A stretch of DNA of 64,000 nt from Zygnema circumcarinatum (Eukaryota > Streptophyta > Zygnematophyceae > Zygnematales > Zygnemataceae). The position numbers were made by a program, and so were the translations under genes. The notes below the pieces were generated by a model that saw nothing but the letters and a program-made list of their open reading frames with translations, did no database searches and was not told where the DNA came from. Of this stretch, positions 23,501 through 34,768 are shown piece after piece. Positions within the stretch are counted from its first letter, which is position 1; each line of letters starts with the position of its first letter. Where the stretch lies: contig CM074806.1 of NCBI GenBank assembly GCA_037447605.1, positions 2,286,801 to 2,350,800 of the forward strand. Reading direction: 5' to 3'.

Positions 23501-25873
23501 AAGGAAAGAAGCCTCTAGATTGTGGAATCCAACATTTAACAATACAAGATTTCCAGAATCTGTACAGATGGGGAAAAGCGATTCGCCAAGTTTTTTCTTT
23601 CGAGAGTTCTTTGTGAAAAAGTAATGCAACATTCACGATGCTTCAGGCCAGGTCCAAAGCATACGATCATAACCGACAAGCCTCCCATTCAGAACATCCT
23701 TTTCCCAGGGTAATCCAGTTTGCTCTTCAGCAAAATTCGACATCATGTCAAGCCCATTTACCAGGAGAAATCGATTGGGCATTTTCAGTAGCAAAAGTTA
23801 GTCAGATTTGGGATTTCAACAATTGTAACAATGAGAGTAACCTCCAAGTAATCACGATGCAAGATAGCAATTGGAAAAAGATACTGAATCTGCATTTGAA
23901 GGTTGGGATTGAGCCAGTGTTCCCAGTACCCCATGTACCTGAGCATCATCTCCCTGCTCTTGTGATCTGCCACAGTTACCTTCACTACTTTCCAGCTTTG
24001 GTTACCAATGCCTCGAGTGCTTACTTCAACTCTGTTTACGAATATCTGCCCACACACAGATAGCCTTCTGGAAGTATCCCACACATTTGGCTGCTCACCC
24101 TTAGTTGGAAAAACTCCGCCTCACGATAAAGTTCATGGTAAAGCGGGCCATCCACCAATGGCACAGTTCCATCACGCAGCCAGTTGAGAATGTGCCGAAA
24201 GTGAGTGCCATCTCTGTCGATGAACACAGTCCCCTGCATTCAAACAGGTGTTTGTACTACAGGCACCTGAATTACTGGGCAGTTAATCTACTTCAACCAT
24301 GATTCACAAAGACTTACAAAGTTGAAGAATTTCTCCGCTTTCCATTATTCCATCACAAACAGGATTCAAGAGCAAAGATTACTTCCAGCTATGCACCTTC
24401 AAGCATCAACATGGGAATGCCGAGAAGCCGTCGGACCAGAAACGACATTTTGTCCTGTTTTATTAGACATTCACTAGATGCGTGGTCGGCTGAACTTATA
24501 TTAAAGAAGACAGATTGTCAGCCTGATGCACTCACGGGTCAATCATAAAACTCAACATACAATAGGCACAAGAATTCAGGTACCATATTGATCCACGCCC
24601 ATCCCCCATCATGTTTTGGCGGGAGTGAAATTGATGAACTGGTTAACATAATTAGTGCGCCCCCTAGATTTACTGAGTGATTAGTGAGCATATGCCTTTT
24701 AACCAGCATCAGCCATACCAAAAAGAGTGTGATTCCTTACTGTTTCCGGATCAATATTCACGTGATGTCGACCACTGAACATTGCGCAAAGCATCGACTC
24801 CGTGTCTCGTAGCATTAACGTGTCCCTCATAGTACAATGAATTACTCCCCCTGCCCAAAATCAAGCCCTCCCAACTAACAAATTACAAAGAAAAATCTCT
24901 GGAGCGGACAGTTAACTGTTTTGCATCAGTGCAACAAAAGACAAAGCACTGACTGAACAAGCACAAGCAGCAAAGCACATCTATCCTTGGACAACTCCAG
25001 TGCTCGGCCAGTTCACTCATGCTGCGCATAATTCGGAACTCTCTGCCTATAAAATCTGGAGTGCTTTCCAAAAGCCACAAGGTTGCACACACAACATATC
25101 TAGACCAAAAGGTTCGGGCTATTCCAGTTTCCAACTTTCTTGTGTACGTAAGCAATCGGCAAGACACGTTGACAGGATAGGCATCAAACGACACAATTTT
25201 CCTCTTGAGGGGAAAAAACCGATTAACTTAGGATAGTCCACAAAAGGTTGAAAGATGAATGACGGAACATTGCAAGGGATTCGTAAATTGTCAGAAAATT
25301 GAAGAAGCAGTCCGAATCTGCGCAATGTGACAAATTCCTGGCACTGACTCGCCATTACTCAACTTCTCAAGGTATTGGGAGCTCTATGAGAAAGTAACGG
25401 ACTGAGTTTTTTGACAAGTAGCCAGAAATACATAAGTAAATCCAGACCACACATAGGTGAACATATAATTATGAGCTGCTGCTGTAAACAGAGTGCGAAC
25501 CTGTTTGGGAGGATAGTGGAGTCGAGAAAGGACGACAGTCTAACAGCTAAAGCCTTGCGAGGTGAAGCCCAGCTAACTGTAAGGTAAGCGGGTTCTAATG
25601 GTGGGGATGATAGTCAATTGGGCAAGAACGATGACAAAATCCAAAATTAATGGGCTTGATTGCAATGTTTACAGTGTAAGAGTCGCCGACGAGACATTCC
25701 AGAAGGGGCATTCAAATGCCATACCTCCTAATTTCAATGCGTCTCCTCACTCATGCGCCACACAACATCCAGAACTTCTCTTGCCTGCTTGTGCCCTATA
25801 CAAAAGCATTTAGGAACTGACCAACATCGAGGCGCAGCTTCGCAGGAAGCTCCTGACCGTTAGCCTGCGTCAT
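20540..25873 (-). CDS. BTB/POZ (KCTD-type T1) plus pentapeptide-repeat protein, FIP2-like
   Basis: Predicted cytosolic adaptor: a BTB/T1 domain followed by a right-handed pentapeptide beta-helix. Arabidopsis FIP2 of this type binds the formin AFH1; KCTD relatives serve as CUL3 adaptors. Coding exons: 25873-25822 (MTQANGQELPAKLRLDVG), 24850-24741 (GVIHCTMRDTLMLRD...MFSGRHHVNID), 24233-24099 (VFIDRDGTHFRHILNWLRDG), about 23608-23363 (ends ELPELTRKE-like LPELTRKE), 23130-23056 (VVKCLQNASVRLRGVNLSGL), 22625-22586, 22199-22153, 21834-21761, 21502-21444, 21199-21140, 20929-20849 and 20593-20540. The last exons read A(D/N)L repeats such as NADLSNANLSGANLEGANLK, and the protein ends GGANLQGTIR. One short exon between 22200 and 22585 is unresolved, because the phases there need an extra piece. 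The roughly 80-residue acidic segment at 23608-23363 is longer than the linker I recall in FIP2. Confidence 0.88.
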
Positions 25874-26170
25874 TACTGCTGGAATGCGATGACCGCCCTT
25901 CTTCTCTTCCGCCCGAGTCGACTGATCTGAGTTGCACGATTACCCTCTGCTGCACGCAAGCGTGGCAAGCGGCAGGCAGTCCCGCTGCAGGCCCAGGCCT
26001 GAACCGCCCTGCGCGGGCACGAGCAGTTTAGAAGGGCAAGGCACCCTTGTCCCCCTCACGACCGTACGGTACGGTTCCTCGGCTTCCTGTCATCCTGTGA
26101 CAGCAATCCTGTCAACTGAGAGGGTACGGTCTGCATTCCGTGTACAGTCAGCAGTCCTCATATTTTCCAC
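25874..26170. other. Upstream region of BTB-pentapeptide gene
   Basis: Upstream of the minus-strand BTB-pentapeptide gene and ending at the long-TIR element. A CCGTACGGTACGG palindrome-like motif lies at about 26065-26077. It resembles motifs at the borders of other repeat blocks in this window. Confidence 0.4.
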
Positions 26171-27048
26171 GGGTAACTCTACTGCACCCCCGCGTTTTGT
26201 CTTTCGCACCCCCGTTTTGAAAATCTTTCCTGCCCGTTTTGGTTACCCCCCAGTTTTGAATATTTCGGGAAAAAATCTTTTTCCCGCCCCTTTCGTCCCC
26301 TCCGCTGCCCCCTGTTGCGAAACGCGATAAAACGTATGCTCATTCGTTTATGTCCGCGGTTGCCTTTTAACGGTAAAGTTTATGGGTGGGTACCGGGAGG
26401 TGTCGAGTTCGGTTGTTTTCATTCCCCCTCCCTTCATTATTTTTTGGACATTCCATCCCCTCGTTTTCTCCTTTTCACTATTGACTTCCAACAATGTGCG
26501 ACAAAAGAAAAGGGGATTTGCATTGGTCTCAAGATGGTGAGGCCATCAAATAAACATGGACAAAGTCAGCATGGGAACCACAAGAAATTAGTCGCAAATG
26601 AAACAAGCACAAAATAAAAAAGCTAGGGACAAAAAACTAAACTAAGCTTAAGTACAAAAACGCAACCTTAAACACAACTGCAAAGGTCACCAATGTTGGG
26701 CAACTGTTACTCTCTGTTTTCAGGTTACCGCTAATTAAGGCAAGATCTTAAATTGTGGCCTGCTTGCTTGCAATTGGAACATTTTTTCCCTTCAACGTAC
26801 TCGAAATAGCTCTTGTCCCGGCTGATTGCCAAACTGCGCGCGCCAGGAGGTCGGCCTCGTTCCTTCATAACCGGGTGAAGGTTTTGCAACTGCAATGGTT
26901 CGAGGGGGGGCAGCGGAGGGGACGAAAGGGGCGGGAAAAAGATTTTTTCCCGAAATATTCAAAACTGGGGGGTAACCAAAACGGGCAGCCAAAATTTTCA
27001 AAACGGGGGTGCGAAAGACAAAACGCGGGGGTGCAGTAGAGTTACCCA
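26171..27048. mobile_element. 878-bp element with about 142-bp terminal inverted repeats
   Basis: 26171-26313 is repeated inverted at 26906-27048 with very few differences. The ends are GGGTAACTCTACTGCACCCC and its complement. Each arm contains four degenerate ACCCCC(N)GTTTTG submotifs. The 590-bp interior has no transposase-like frame and includes one copy of the dispersed GGCCATCAAATGTACATGG-type repeat (about 26490-26640). No clear target duplication was seen. It is non-autonomous, and the superfamily is not decided. Confidence 0.85.
26490..26640 (+). repeat. Dispersed fold-back-arm repeat, copy 3
   Basis: Contains GAGGCCATCAAATAAACATG, then GGGAACCACAAGAAATTAGT and AAACAAGCACAAAATAAAAA. 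It matches the left arm of the fold-back element at 1021-1157 in the same order. It lies inside the 878-bp TIR element. Confidence 0.7.
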
Positions 27049-27090
27049 TTTTTATAGATCCGTATTATACACTTTGAGGTTCGATACAAT

Positions 27091-27122
27091 GTATAATACA
27101 GTATTAATACTGTATTATACAC
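27091..27122. repeat. 32-bp perfect palindrome
   Basis: The half-site TGTATAATACAGTATT is followed by its exact complement. It lies 25 bp inside the left 13-bp TIR. A related imperfect palindrome (TGTATAATAC/GTATTATACA) lies near 32190-32215, inside the right TIR. Confidence 0.9.
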
Positions 27123-27554
27123 TGTATAATACCTTAACGCAACTGTTAACAGCCGTACAATGAGAACATAGATCCGTACGGAAATTAGGTACGGAATGGG
27201 TGTACGAACCTGTACGGACCAAGTCACACGTGTTGAGTGTTTGGCAAGTGACGTGACTTGGCAAGTGCTGGAATTTCAATATTATAATCAAATTTTGTTC
27301 AACTAACCACGAAAATAAAAAAAACAACAGGCTGCGGATCAAGATCCTCGTGCGTTGCCTTTTTATAGAAATGTCTTCGAACCTTAATTATGTGAAGTGA
27401 ACTGAAACGGAAACTGATCGAACACATAAGCTGTTTAATTTTGTGTTCTGTTCAGTTGCGCGAGGTGCGATTTAACCAATTAGAATGCACCACGTGGCCA
27501 CTTTTAACACGCTGCGACACATACCCTATTTACAACAATACGTCCCGTAAAACA

Positions 27555-28010
27555 TTCAAAACGAACGCTGTCGTACATAGAAAACGACACGTGGCAATGA
27601 CAGAATGGGAGCGCGATATACCCCTTTTTCTGCGCATTCGATCCAACGAAACGCACAACCAATCAGGACGCGCGACGTGGCAACGTCAGACTCGCGGCAA
27701 CTATACCCCATTTTCATTAAATCCATCTTTGACAACCTAACCGAATCCGTACGCCACATAAAACATCAAAATCGAACGCTGTCGTACGTAGAAAACGACC
27801 CGTGGCAATGACAGAATGGGAACGCGATATACCCCATTTTCTGCGCATTCGATCCAACGAAACGCACAACCAATCAGCACGCGCGACGTGGCAACGTCAG
27901 ACTCGCGGCAACTATACCCCATTTTCATTAAATTAATCTTTGACAACATAATCGAAGCCGTCGTACGGATCAAAACGATGACTAAGCTTTTGCCTACGGC
28001 AACGCAAAAA
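27555..28010. repeat. Tandem duplication, period about 208 bp
   Basis: 27555-27762 is repeated at 27763-27955 with over 90% identity (ACGCTGTCGTAC...GTGGCAATGACAGAATGGGA...). The block 27820-28010 recurs more divergently, in direct orientation, at about 31970-32155 (both end CTTTTGCCTACGGCAACGCA). Confidence 0.85.
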
Positions 28011-28376
28011 AGGGAGGTTAGATTTGTACCGTGATGAAGTGACAGAAATTCCACGTAGCTTGGCACAGCAGAAACCAACGACGTCCAAGCCGAACTGAAC
28101 GCAAATGATCAACGAACAAAACTATTTATTAAGTCACATCAAATAAGGCTGTCGTAACAATGGATTCGGCAACGGCTACCGTTTGTCAAACTACAAATAG
28201 AGCTGTTACGTATCTGTCAAACACGACACGGTACGTTAGAGCGGTTTTTAATTTGACCAACACGATGACCGTTTCGGGCGTTGTCAACCGAACCATTCCA
28301 AATCTTGCGTGTCCATAGTTTGACAACACAAGCTGTTACGGTTTACCAACACATACCGGTACAAACATCCCGTTTC

Positions 28377-29275
28377 AAGCATTGTCAACCGACAATCACA
28401 ATCCTGCGATTACAAAAATCGTACAAAAATGGACCCACATCCTCGTCCACAACGATTGTCCAAATACAGCCGTTTCGTGCCAGTACGGTGACGGCGACGG
28501 TTGACCTACCGATTGCCCTCCCGTTGTAGATCCTTTGACCGTCAGGTCTCTTTCGCCATTTTCCGGCTGCCGTCCGTACAGCCGTTCGTTCAGATTCGCG
28601 GACCCACGCATGAGTGGTCCACATGGCACCACTTGATTCGTAGCCGACATTCGGAGGCGACTCCACTGACGCTTCTTTCCGCCGCTTCGTTCGTCGCGCG
28701 GGCGCGAACAAAAATTGACGGAAAAGGAAAGTTACGAAAGTCAACAGGCCAACCGGTCGGCCGCGCGTCGCATCTGCGCGTCGTATGCGCGTGTCGCATG
28801 AACGACGTCGCCGGTGTCGCACGCGCGCGTCGCGCGGGCGCGACACGGCTAGTCCACCCGCCGAACGCGGTGAACCCGCTAGATACCTCTAGCGCTGACA
28901 CACGACGGTGATCCGGCCACGTGGCGAACCGCCACGGGCTAGCAAGAGCCACGCGGCGTCTCGCCACTGGCCAGCCCTGCTTCACGGTTATTGTTCCGCC
29001 TTTCGGCGGCGCCGCGCGCGCGGGTCGGCCGCGCGTCGCATCTGCGCGTCGTATGCGCGTGTCGCATGAACGACGTCGCCTGTGTCGCACGCGCCCGTCG
29101 CGAATTTTGCACCGTCCGATCAGCCACTATTGATTCATGATGACGTCAGCCATCCCTCGCTGCGAGACACCGCGTAGTCGTGACGCCGCGTGGAGCCGCG
29201 CGCCACGCGTGCCGCTTCGGGCATTGTCAACCGACAATCACAATCCCGCGATTACGAAAAACGTCAAAAAAAGAG
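28377..29275. repeat. Pair of direct repeats within GC-rich transposon interior
   Basis: CATTGTCAACCGACAATCAC... occurs at about 28380-28425 and again at about 29222-29268. A 76-bp block GGCCGCGCGTCGCATCTGCG... occurs at about 28779-28855 and again at about 29025-29100. The region is otherwise GC-rich with no recognisable protein. Confidence 0.8.
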
Positions 29276-29967
29276 AACCGACATAGAGCCAAATAGAGCA
29301 GTTTCGTCCCTGTACGGGGACGTCGACGACGTTTCGATGACGAAACTGCTACGGAACAACAGCGATATCATCTTCCCCTATTCTGCACCACCTCCAGACT
29401 TCCATTTCTTACACTCGCCTGTCTAGCTGAAGAGTTGCTGGTGGTGCTTGCTGCCGTTTTGTTCCGAAATCTACCGTAACCAACACTTATGTCGCAGCAG
29501 GAACATGGAGTGTGGTGAAAGGATGAGGAGGGCCCTTTGGATGGCGCCCACTTGGAAGGGAGGAGGCCTTTGAAGGGGGAGGGGGCAGCGCCATGGAACG
29601 GGAGAGGGGAGCGGCAACGGAGGAGGAGGGGGAGGGGGAGGAGGAGGAAGAGGGACGAGTGACGGGTGCTGAGGTTTTCTTTGCGTCCACGTCCTCGGAG
29701 AGGTGAGGTTGAGGGCGAAGGGGAGGTTTTTGCGTTGAATTTGGTGTTGAAGGAGGGAGGGGGTTGGCATGTGTGAGTGAGGGAAGGCAGTGTAACCAAC
29801 ACTTATGTCGCTGCGAATTCTCTGCCTTTCTGCTGCTGCAGCTCTTGCTGCATTTCTTCCTACCAGAGAAATGCGAAAAACCGAAAAATAATGATTGGTG
29901 GAGGAGGAGGAGGAAGGAGGAAGGAGGGAGAAGGAACATGGAGTGTGGTGAAAGGGACAATGGTGGA

Positions 29968-30939
29968 NNNNNNNNNNNNNNNNNNNNNNNNNNNNNNNNN
30001 NNNNNNNNNNNNNNNNNNNNNNNNNNNNNNNNNNNNNNNNNNNNNNNNNNNNNNNNNNNNNNNNNNNNNNNNNNNNNNNNNNNNNNNNNNNNNNNNNNNN
30101 NNNNNNNNNNNNNNNNNNNNNNNNNNNNNNNNNNNNNNNNNNNNNNNNNNNNNNNNNNNNNNNNNNNNNNNNNNNNNNNNNNNNNNNNNNNNNNNNNNNN
30201 NNNNNNNNNNNNNNNNNNNNNNNNNNNNNNNNNNNNNNNNNNNNNNNNNNNNNNNNNNNNNNNNNNNNNNNNNNNNNNNNNNNNNNNNNNNNNNNNNNNN
30301 NNNNNNNNNNNNNNNNNNNNNNNNNNNNNNNNNNNNNNNNNNNNNNNNNNNNNNNNNNNNNNNNNNNNNNNNNNNNNNNNNNNNNNNNNNNNNNNNNNNN
30401 NNNNNNNNNNNNNNNNNNNNNNNNNNNNNNNNNNNNNNNNNNNNNNNNNNNNNNNNNNNNNNNNNNNNNNNNNNNNNNNNNNNNNNNNNNNNNNNNNNNN
30501 NNNNNNNNNNNNNNNNNNNNNNNNNNNNNNNNNNNNNNNNNNNNNNNNNNNNNNNNNNNNNNNNNNNNNNNNNNNNNNNNNNNNNNNNNNNNNNNNNNNN
30601 NNNNNNNNNNNNNNNNNNNNNNNNNNNNNNNNNNNNNNNNNNNNNNNNNNNNNNNNNNNNNNNNNNNNNNNNNNNNNNNNNNNNNNNNNNNNNNNNNNNN
30701 NNNNNNNNNNNNNNNNNNNNNNNNNNNNNNNNNNNNNNNNNNNNNNNNNNNNNNNNNNNNNNNNNNNNNNNNNNNNNNNNNNNNNNNNNNNNNNNNNNNN
30801 NNNNNNNNNNNNNNNNNNNNNNNNNNNNNNNNNNNNNNNNNNNNNNNNNNNNNNNNNNNNNNNNNNNNNNNNNNNNNNNNNNNNNNNNNNNNNNNNNNNN
30901 NNNNNNNNNNNNNNNNNNNNNNNNNNNNNNNNNNNNNNN
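29968..30939. other. Assembly gap (972 N)
   Basis: Run of N. Its left side has repeated words (AACCAACACTTATGTCGC at about 29479 and 29793; GGAACATGGAGTGTGGTGAAAGG at about 29501 and 29935), which suggests an unresolved tandem repeat. The right side begins with poly(A). Confidence 1.
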
Positions 30940-31012
30940 AAAAAAAAAAAAAAAAAGGAAACAAACTACTACACATAGGGCCCTATGTTGTATAGTTTTT
31001 TTTTTTTTTTTT
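30940..31012. repeat. poly(A)-palindrome-poly(T) hairpin
   Basis: About 17 A at 30940, then a 16-bp perfect palindrome ACATAGGGCCCTATGT (about 30973-30988), then about 16 T ending at 31012. The whole can fold into one hairpin. Confidence 0.8.
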
Positions 31013-31049
31013 CGACTGTGATGATGTTTGTGCGTGTCTCAATTTGCGT

Positions 31050-31480
31050 GTTAGACTAAAAAACAAGGGTTTTTATGATTTCTTAGACATTTTCTATTTA
31101 CAAGATTTTTAGGAATTTTAAGATTTTTAAGGTTTTACATATTTAGGTTATTATTTAGGTTTTTTAGAAATTTTATAGATATTTTAAGCATTTTTAGCGC
31201 TTTTACAATTTTTTTAATCTTTCAGAATTTTTACAGTTTTTAGTCAGTCCGTTAGCTTGTCAGTTTGTCGGGAAGTCTGTCAGTCTGTCCGTTAGTCAGT
31301 CATTGTCTGTCGGACGGTATGTGTGTCCGTCTGTCGGTCAGTCACATGGAGTGCGGGCAGTCTGCTTGAAGTTAGTGGGTTTACGTAGGTGGGTTTTGTC
31401 GGCCAGTTCGCGTGTCACGTCCCGTCGGTCAGTCGGCTAGTCACCGATCCTACAGACTATAAAGACTTTGTCTGTCGGCC
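31050..31480. repeat. Low-complexity TTTTAGG then GTCNGTC blocks
   Basis: 31050-31235 is AT-rich with degenerate TTTTTAGGATTTTAAGA-like units. 31236-31480 is dominated by GTCAGTC, GTCTGTC and GTCGGTC tetramer-phased words. No gene. Confidence 0.7.
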
Positions 31481-31689
31481 AGTCCGCCATTTTAAAAACA
31501 TCTTACGTGGAATTAACGATAATATAGAAATTGAAAACATCGATAAACATAAAAAATTATTGGCAACGTGGCAACACTTGATTGAATAAAATAAGACCCA
31601 TTTCCTACAAAAAATCAAGAAAACACGCAACACCCACGTCGCAATCTCTGACTGGATAACACGTATACCACATTCCGTTCCACAATCCA

Positions 31690-31719
31690 AAAAAAAAAAA
31701 AAAAAAAAAATTTTTTTTT
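31690..31719. repeat. A20-T10 tract
   Basis: About 20 consecutive A followed directly by about 10 T, inside the putative 5.2-kb element. Confidence 0.85.
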
Positions 31720-32394
31720 AAACCACACACAAACGGCGGCGAATGATGTGTCTCATTACGTCGTCAAGGCTAATGTCAATATTTCGATTTTTCCCATTTA
31801 GGCTACGTGGCAACCACCGACTGGATAAAAAACATACCCCATATCCTACAAACGATCCAAAAAACACCACAATACCAGCGTGGCAATTTCTAACTGGATA
31901 AAAGCATAACTGAATAGCGTTTCGTTTCAGCGCTGTCGTTGAAACGAAACGTAATATAATACATAAATACGCGATATACCCCATTTTAACGCATTCGATC
32001 CAACGAAGCGCACCAATCCCGAGGACAGCGGCGTGGCAGCGTCACACTCGCGGAAATTATACCCCATTTTCATCAAAATCATCTTTGACACCTTAATCGA
32101 ATAATCGTACGGATGAAAACGATGACAAAGCTTTTGCCTACGGCAACGCAAAAATACGTTAAATACATTAAAAATACACTGTATTTTTAAAATGTTGTAT
32201 AATACGCATGTATTATACAGTGTATTAATACACGCGTTTGATACATACGGATCTATACCCATTTTCCACCCTGTACAGTGCGTCCCCAAGAAATTCGCCC
32301 CGATTTTGCCGAAACCACCTTTTTGTACGGTAACTCTGTGTTATCCGTACTAACCGTACTATCCGTACCCCTAAAACCCTAGAACCCTAGAAAC

Positions 32395-33378
32395 TGTAGC
32401 GTAACGGAGCTGCGTTCGACGGATCCGCGTCCGGTCAGTTGTACTTGACATATTCATATTCAGTGTCACGGACCGGCATAATCCAGGAGTTGCCGACGGA
32501 GAATGCGCAAAGGCGGCGCCATGTGTTGGCGGCCGCGGGCAACACACCATCCGGCAAAGGCGCGCACCGGAGCGCCCGCATAATACCGCCGATTATGCGT
32601 TTGTTGACCTGCTCCGAGGAAGTCTCCCGCGTGAAGTGATCAAGCCTCTCACCGGTGGCGGTTATTGTCAGAGGCCCATCCACCGCTAAGACTCAGGATC
32701 TCTTGTCGGTGATAAGTAGATGGGATGTCAGTGATGCAAGTTTGTCTTTTAGTGCTGGGCTTAGTATTTATATTTGTTGTGTGGTTTGTTGTCTTGTTCT
32801 TCTCTTCTTCCTCTTCAGTTCCAGCAACAGATGCTAAGTGTGAGAGAGAGAGAGAGTTCCATGCCATAGATAGAGAGAGAGAGAGAGAGAAAGAGTCTTC
32901 GTGCTGATAGCATTTAGACGTCCTATTCAGCCCAGCTAGACAAAGATTTCAGTGAGAAGATCCTTTCATTGTAATGACTATCCCGATAACATTTGGGGTG
33001 ACTTTCCAAAATACAACCTTTATCTAAATTGAGTCTGTTTTTCCTTCTTTGTCGCTATGCCAGAAGCTACCATCTTGTTCTATCTGCCTTGCATCCCTCA
33101 ATATTGTGATAACCCGGCCCTAGCTAAGAGACCGAGGAGAGGGCGAGGGGAAAAGGAAACAGGGAAGGGCTCTTTCGCATAGAGTCCGGCCGCGTTGGAA
33201 CATCACCGGGATCCCTACGTCTTCGGCTAGCGTACCTCTGAGAATCTCAGGATCACGGCTCTATCTTTGCCATGAACCTGGGACCAACACAACCCTTCAT
33301 CAGTTTCAGCACGGACGCGCGAGTGGCCGTACAGCACCTGCAACTAGCTCAGCAGTCTCCTCTTAACCCCACTTATCT
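32395..33378 (+). repeat. 5' LTR of gypsy element
   Basis: Begins TGTAGCG and ends CCCCACTTATCTT, immediately before the primer site. It contains a short GA microsatellite (about 32840-32890). It shares most of its length with the 3' LTR, and its last ~90 bp (from about 33289) are essentially identical in both. The upstream half shows many 1-5 bp indels between copies. Confidence 0.85.
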
Positions 33379-33390
33379 TGGTATCAGAGC
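33379..33390 (+). other. Primer-binding site (tRNA-iMet)
   Basis: TGGTATCAGAGC directly after the 5' LTR is the standard plant primer-binding site for initiator tRNA-Met. Confidence 0.9.
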
Positions 33391-34768
33391 GGAAGGTTTT
33401 GCAGATCCACGTACCTTGATACGTGAGGCTGCCGATCCTGTGACCCGTATCACAGCCGCCATGGATGAAGAGCTGCAACAAGAGGACAGCAGTCTTCATG
33501 AGTATTCCAGATGAAGACTTGGGACGCTCAAGAAGAAACGAGCGTCCAGGAAATCAAGACGGTCAATTCAACGGAAGGAAAAGCGATGGGAAGGCGAAGA
33601 TAGGCATCACGAAGAACCGCCCTTGATGCGGCACCTTGGCGGTCGACTTCGATTGAAGTACGGCCGACTCATCTGGCGGTGATGGCCGTAAACTCGGCGG
33701 CAGCAATATACGCGCCCGGATGATCAAGCTTCGCGGCCCTGCCCGGTCGGCTGCCGCCCCGCCGGTCACGTGAAAGAGAAGGAGTGCGTTCGAACTGAGG
33801 TCCCCACGCGGCCACGGAAGGCAGAACCCGCGGGATCTCGGTCCGGATGCTTCTTTGCGGGGAGTCCTTCAAACCGCAGCCGATCGCGCAGCGGTCCTCG
33901 GCGAGCAAGGGATTCCTCGGAGACACCCTCACCTCGGCGTTCACAACTTACCCATCCGGCAGCGGGCGGCGGCCCGAGGGGCAAGGCGGAGACGTCGCAA
34001 AAGGACCCTCCGGCTTTTCGCACCAACTGCGGAAGAAGCTGCGTATGAGATCGAGTTTCAGCAAGATGGGAAGAGATGATGACAGCCGATAGCCATGATT
34101 CACGAAAAGAGTGGTGAGGGATACCATGGGCATCATCACTAGAGGTTTCACCGTGGCGGGAAGATCACCGAAGCACAGTACGGTTTATCGCGAGGAGAAA
34201 GCGGCGCCGTAAGCGAGCGAAGAAGCCCAGTGGATCAAGGCTGGCCCTTGGGCTGGAAGAGGCGATCAACTGGAAGCTGTCGAAGCTAACTTTCAGCGGA
34301 TATGCGTCGGCAGCGACAAGGGACACATTCAAGCAAGCTTTGGAACAACGCTGGATTTGAGGATCAATCAGCGTAACTGGCCGACTTAGCTACATAGAAG
34401 TCTTCTGATGATGGCGGTATTGAGATTCTTGGCGTTTAGATGCGCATGGCAAATACGATAGAACGCCCGACTTTCGAAGTTCTCTCTGGTGGTTCGCTTA
34501 AGGCCATCGGCCGAAGGATCTCCACGGATGCGTGGTGCGACAACCCACTGGCCGAGATGCCGGGCATTGTTAGAAAGAGGCGGGCGAATTGAAGGATCAA
34601 GAGAGGCAACCGACATGCGACCACATTACATAGATGCTACGAGATCCGCGACAAGATGGAAGCTCTGCCAGCGGTTCACGAAGACGGGGAATCGGCGGTT
34701 AGCCCTACGCTACATCGCCGGGAACAAGCGGCTTTCTCCATCCACCTTTCCAGGGCGTCGGGCGGCCC

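Larger units (their letters stand above)
27054..32257. mobile_element. Putative 5.2-kb DNA transposon with 13-bp TIRs and subterminal repeats
   Basis: TATAGATCCGTAT (27054-27066) recurs as its exact complement at 32245-32257. Just inside both ends are TGTATAATAC-type palindromes. Further inside are degenerate repeats carrying (A)CGTGGCAA and ATACCCCATTTT, at 27485-28010 and 31500-32150. Such clusters near both ends are typical of transposase-binding subterminal repeats in DNA transposons. The middle contains a 972-bp N gap, so a transposase could be hidden, but no coding domain is visible in the sequenced part. Ends and superfamily are inference. Confidence 0.5.

Noticed and set aside
23785-24084. 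Possible extra exon of the BTB-pentapeptide gene (WKVVKVTVADHKSREMM...)
   Set aside because: Looks protein-like, but exon 3 (phase 0) joins directly to 23608 and no matching domain is known at this place. Left as intron; cDNA would decide.
25932-27049. Open frames reading PPRFVFRTPVLKI on both strands
   Set aside because: They are the two inverted arms of the TIR element read in mirror frames.
29471-31021. 500-codon frames across the N gap
   Set aside because: Most of the frame is unknown bases; the flanks are Ser/Pro/Gly low complexity.
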